Of a DNA stretch of 6,927 nt, positions 5,886 through 6,927 are shown piece by piece. The stretch is from JBJFGR01 sp051892875 (GTDB lineage: Bacteria > Pseudomonadota > Gammaproteobacteria > Enterobacterales > Succinivibrionaceae), in contig JBJFGR010000128.1 of the NCBI GenBank assembly GCA_051892875.1, forward strand, positions 1 to 6,927. Reading direction: 5' to 3'. The notes beneath the pieces are model-generated. The model worked only from the letters and a program-made list of their open reading frames with translations, ran no database searches and had not been told where the DNA came from. Made by a program: the position numbers and the translations under genes. The number at the start of each line of letters is the position of its first letter. The first letter of the stretch is position 1.

Positions 5886-6738
5886 CTCACAATACGATAA
5901 TAAAATGAAACAAGTAGAAGTCAATAGAGACGTTCTACTTCATTTAAAAAAGAGCATAGAACATCCATTGTTAGTTGAAGATAAAAACTATATTCCACAA
6001 TGGAAGTTTTGTTCTGTTATTGGTGATAAAAGATGTAATGAGAATATGGATAAAACAGATATTCTAATGTTAGATTACGATGATAGTAATATGACAATAG
6101 AAGAATTCAAGAATAGATTTAGAGAATATAAGTTTATTCTACATACAAGTTATTCTTATGATGGAGTAAAACAAAAGTTCAGAGTATTATTGTTCTTAGA
6201 TAAAGAATATGTTATCGATAGAATGTTTTATAAATGTTCTGAAAGAGTTTATAGCCCATATCATTACTTAATGAATAGATTTGATTATGTTGATCCAGCA
6301 TCATTTGTTAAATCACAATTCTTTAAGATACCAGCAATTAAGACAAAAGATAGTCCTTATTATTGTTATTTCAATATGGGAAAATGTTTTAATTTGTTTG
6401 ATATTGAAGGATATAAGATAGCTTATGATGAATGTTATATTAAACAAGAAGAATATCTAAGAAAGTTAGAAAAAGAATACGAGAGATTTAGAAAGAAAAA
6501 TCAAGGTGATTTGTCTAAAGCTAAAGAATACGTTGAAAAGAAAATTGACTCAACACCAGAAGGTCAGAGACATAATTGTATTTTTGGTTTAGCCGCATGG
6601 TTCTCTAGAATTGGTGGTTCTTATGAAGAATTTTCACGTATTCTTCCATCTTGGGCTGATAAACAATATAAAAATCAAGTTAAAAGGTTGGCTTCTGAAT
6701 GGACAAAAATTGGAATGTATTATAATAGAGGAATATAA
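5863..6738 (+). CDS. Archaeo-eukaryotic primase-like protein with PriCT-like C-terminal region
   Basis: This is a possible DNA primase or primase-derived replication protein of 291 residues. An N-terminal domain shows LMLDYDD with D71 and D73 (candidate metal ligands), FILHTSYS with H94, KFRVLLFLD with R107, and then D144 in VDPASF followed by QFFKIPA. This succession resembles AEP-type primases and replication proteins of mobile elements. A lysine- and glutamate-rich, probably coiled linker spans about 195-230. The C-terminal part (GQRHN at 234-238, then LAAWFSRIGGSYEEFSRIL) resembles PriCT domains, which accompany such primases. It does not resemble T4 gp61, which is of the DnaG type with a zinc-binding domain and Toprim. 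The TTG start overlaps the endonuclease gene by 23 nt; a start at ATG 5905 would remove the overlap and 14 residues. An in-frame stop at 5848 limits the 5' end. Whether the active site is complete is uncertain. Confidence 0.6.
   Translation: MKYVQLINSQYDNKMKQVEVNRDVLLHLKKSIEHPLLVEDKNYIPQWKFCSVIGDKRCNENMDKTDILMLDYDDSNMTIEEFKNRFREYKFILHTSYSYDGVKQKFRVLLFLDKEYVIDRMFYKCSERVYSPYHYLMNRFDYVDPASFVKSQFFKIPAIKTKDSPYYCYFNMGKCFNLFDIEGYKIAYDECYIKQEEYLRKLEKEYERFRKKNQGDLSKAKEYVEKKIDSTPEGQRHNCIFGLAAWFSRIGGSYEEFSRILPSWADKQYKNQVKRLASEWTKIGMYYNRGI
5912..5940 (+). repeat. Hairpin in the 5' coding end of the primase-like gene
   Basis: AAGTAGAA (5912-5919) and TTCTACTT (5933-5940) are perfect inverted repeats. GTC (5920-5922) and GAC (5929-5931) extend the pairing inward past one bulged G at 5932, leaving a 6-nt loop. 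The 11-bp stem lies 4 nt after the alternative start ATG at 5905, where it could slow or gate translation, or be a protein-binding site. It lies within codons, so chance is possible. Confidence 0.4.
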
Positions 6739-6927
6739 TGGATAACTATAATAAAATGACAGATGAAATTTTAAATAAAGCATATACTAATTTTCTTGAT
6801 AGTTTAAATAAAAAAGCTAATAAGAAAAAGTCTTATGATTTAACTGTATCTGATAAAGCAGTTGATCCAAATGATTATACAATTCCAATGGATTTAGGTA
6901 CATATAAGCTAGGAAAAACAACTGCAC
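6738..6927 (+). CDS. Unrecognised protein, N-terminal part (3' end outside window)
   Basis: The frame opens with ATG at 6738, sharing one base with the stop of the primase-like gene (TAATG), and stays open to the window end, giving 63 residues. AGAGGA at 6727-6732 is a good ribosome site 5 nt before the ATG. The visible part is polar and lysine-rich (MDNYNKMTDEILNKAY, then NKKANKKKSYD), followed by DPNDYTIPMDLGTYKLG. There is no signal peptide, membrane segment or family motif I can name. Tight coupling to the primase-like gene suggests a linked role in DNA metabolism, but no function is assigned. Confidence 0.75.
   Translation, partial: MDNYNKMTDEILNKAYTNFLDSLNKKANKKKSYDLTVSDKAVDPNDYTIPMDLGTYKLGKTTA

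Overview
The window is a dense, AT-rich stretch of a T4-like tailed-phage (myovirus) genome, or of a prophage or metagenomic contig derived from one. Eight genes all read on the plus strand, mostly with 1-4 nt overlaps or gaps of about 10 nt. The T4 affiliation rests on protein patterns recalled from phage T4 (UvsX C-terminus, gp41 helicase, gp32 with its zinc site) and on the order 33-59-32, which is the T4 order. The host cannot be read from this sequence.

Left block (1-4112): the replication-recombination core. It holds the C-terminal part of a UvsX/RecA-like recombinase, a gp41-type DnaB-family replicative helicase, a small protein best explained as the gp33 late-transcription co-activator, a gp59-like helicase loader and the gp32 single-strand binding protein. 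A strong intrinsic terminator follows gp32. In T4 these proteins form one machine: gp32 coats single-stranded DNA, gp59 loads gp41 onto gp32-covered DNA, UvsX drives strand invasion for recombination-dependent replication, and gp33 links the sliding clamp to late transcription. In T4 uvsX-40-41 and 33-59-32 are separate loci; here they are joined and no gp40 gene lies between uvsX and 41.

Right block (4113-6927): more accessory. It holds a DHH/DHHA1 phosphoesterase, an intergenic region with a T4-late-promoter-like TATAAATA and a perfect 12-bp hairpin, a very AT-rich free-standing homing-endonuclease-like gene (zinc fingers plus PD-(D/E)XK nuclease), a protein resembling archaeo-eukaryotic-type primases with a PriCT-like C-terminal region, and the start of an unrecognised gene cut by the window end. 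The endonuclease gene overlaps the primase-like gene by 23 nt and differs in base composition from its neighbours, consistent with a later insertion.

The least ordinary points are the primase-like protein of a non-T4 type beside a T4-type helicase system, the merged core cluster, and the short regulatory structures around gp32, the DHH gene and the endonuclease. No tRNA, CRISPR array, insertion sequence or gene-free stretch over 300 nt was seen.
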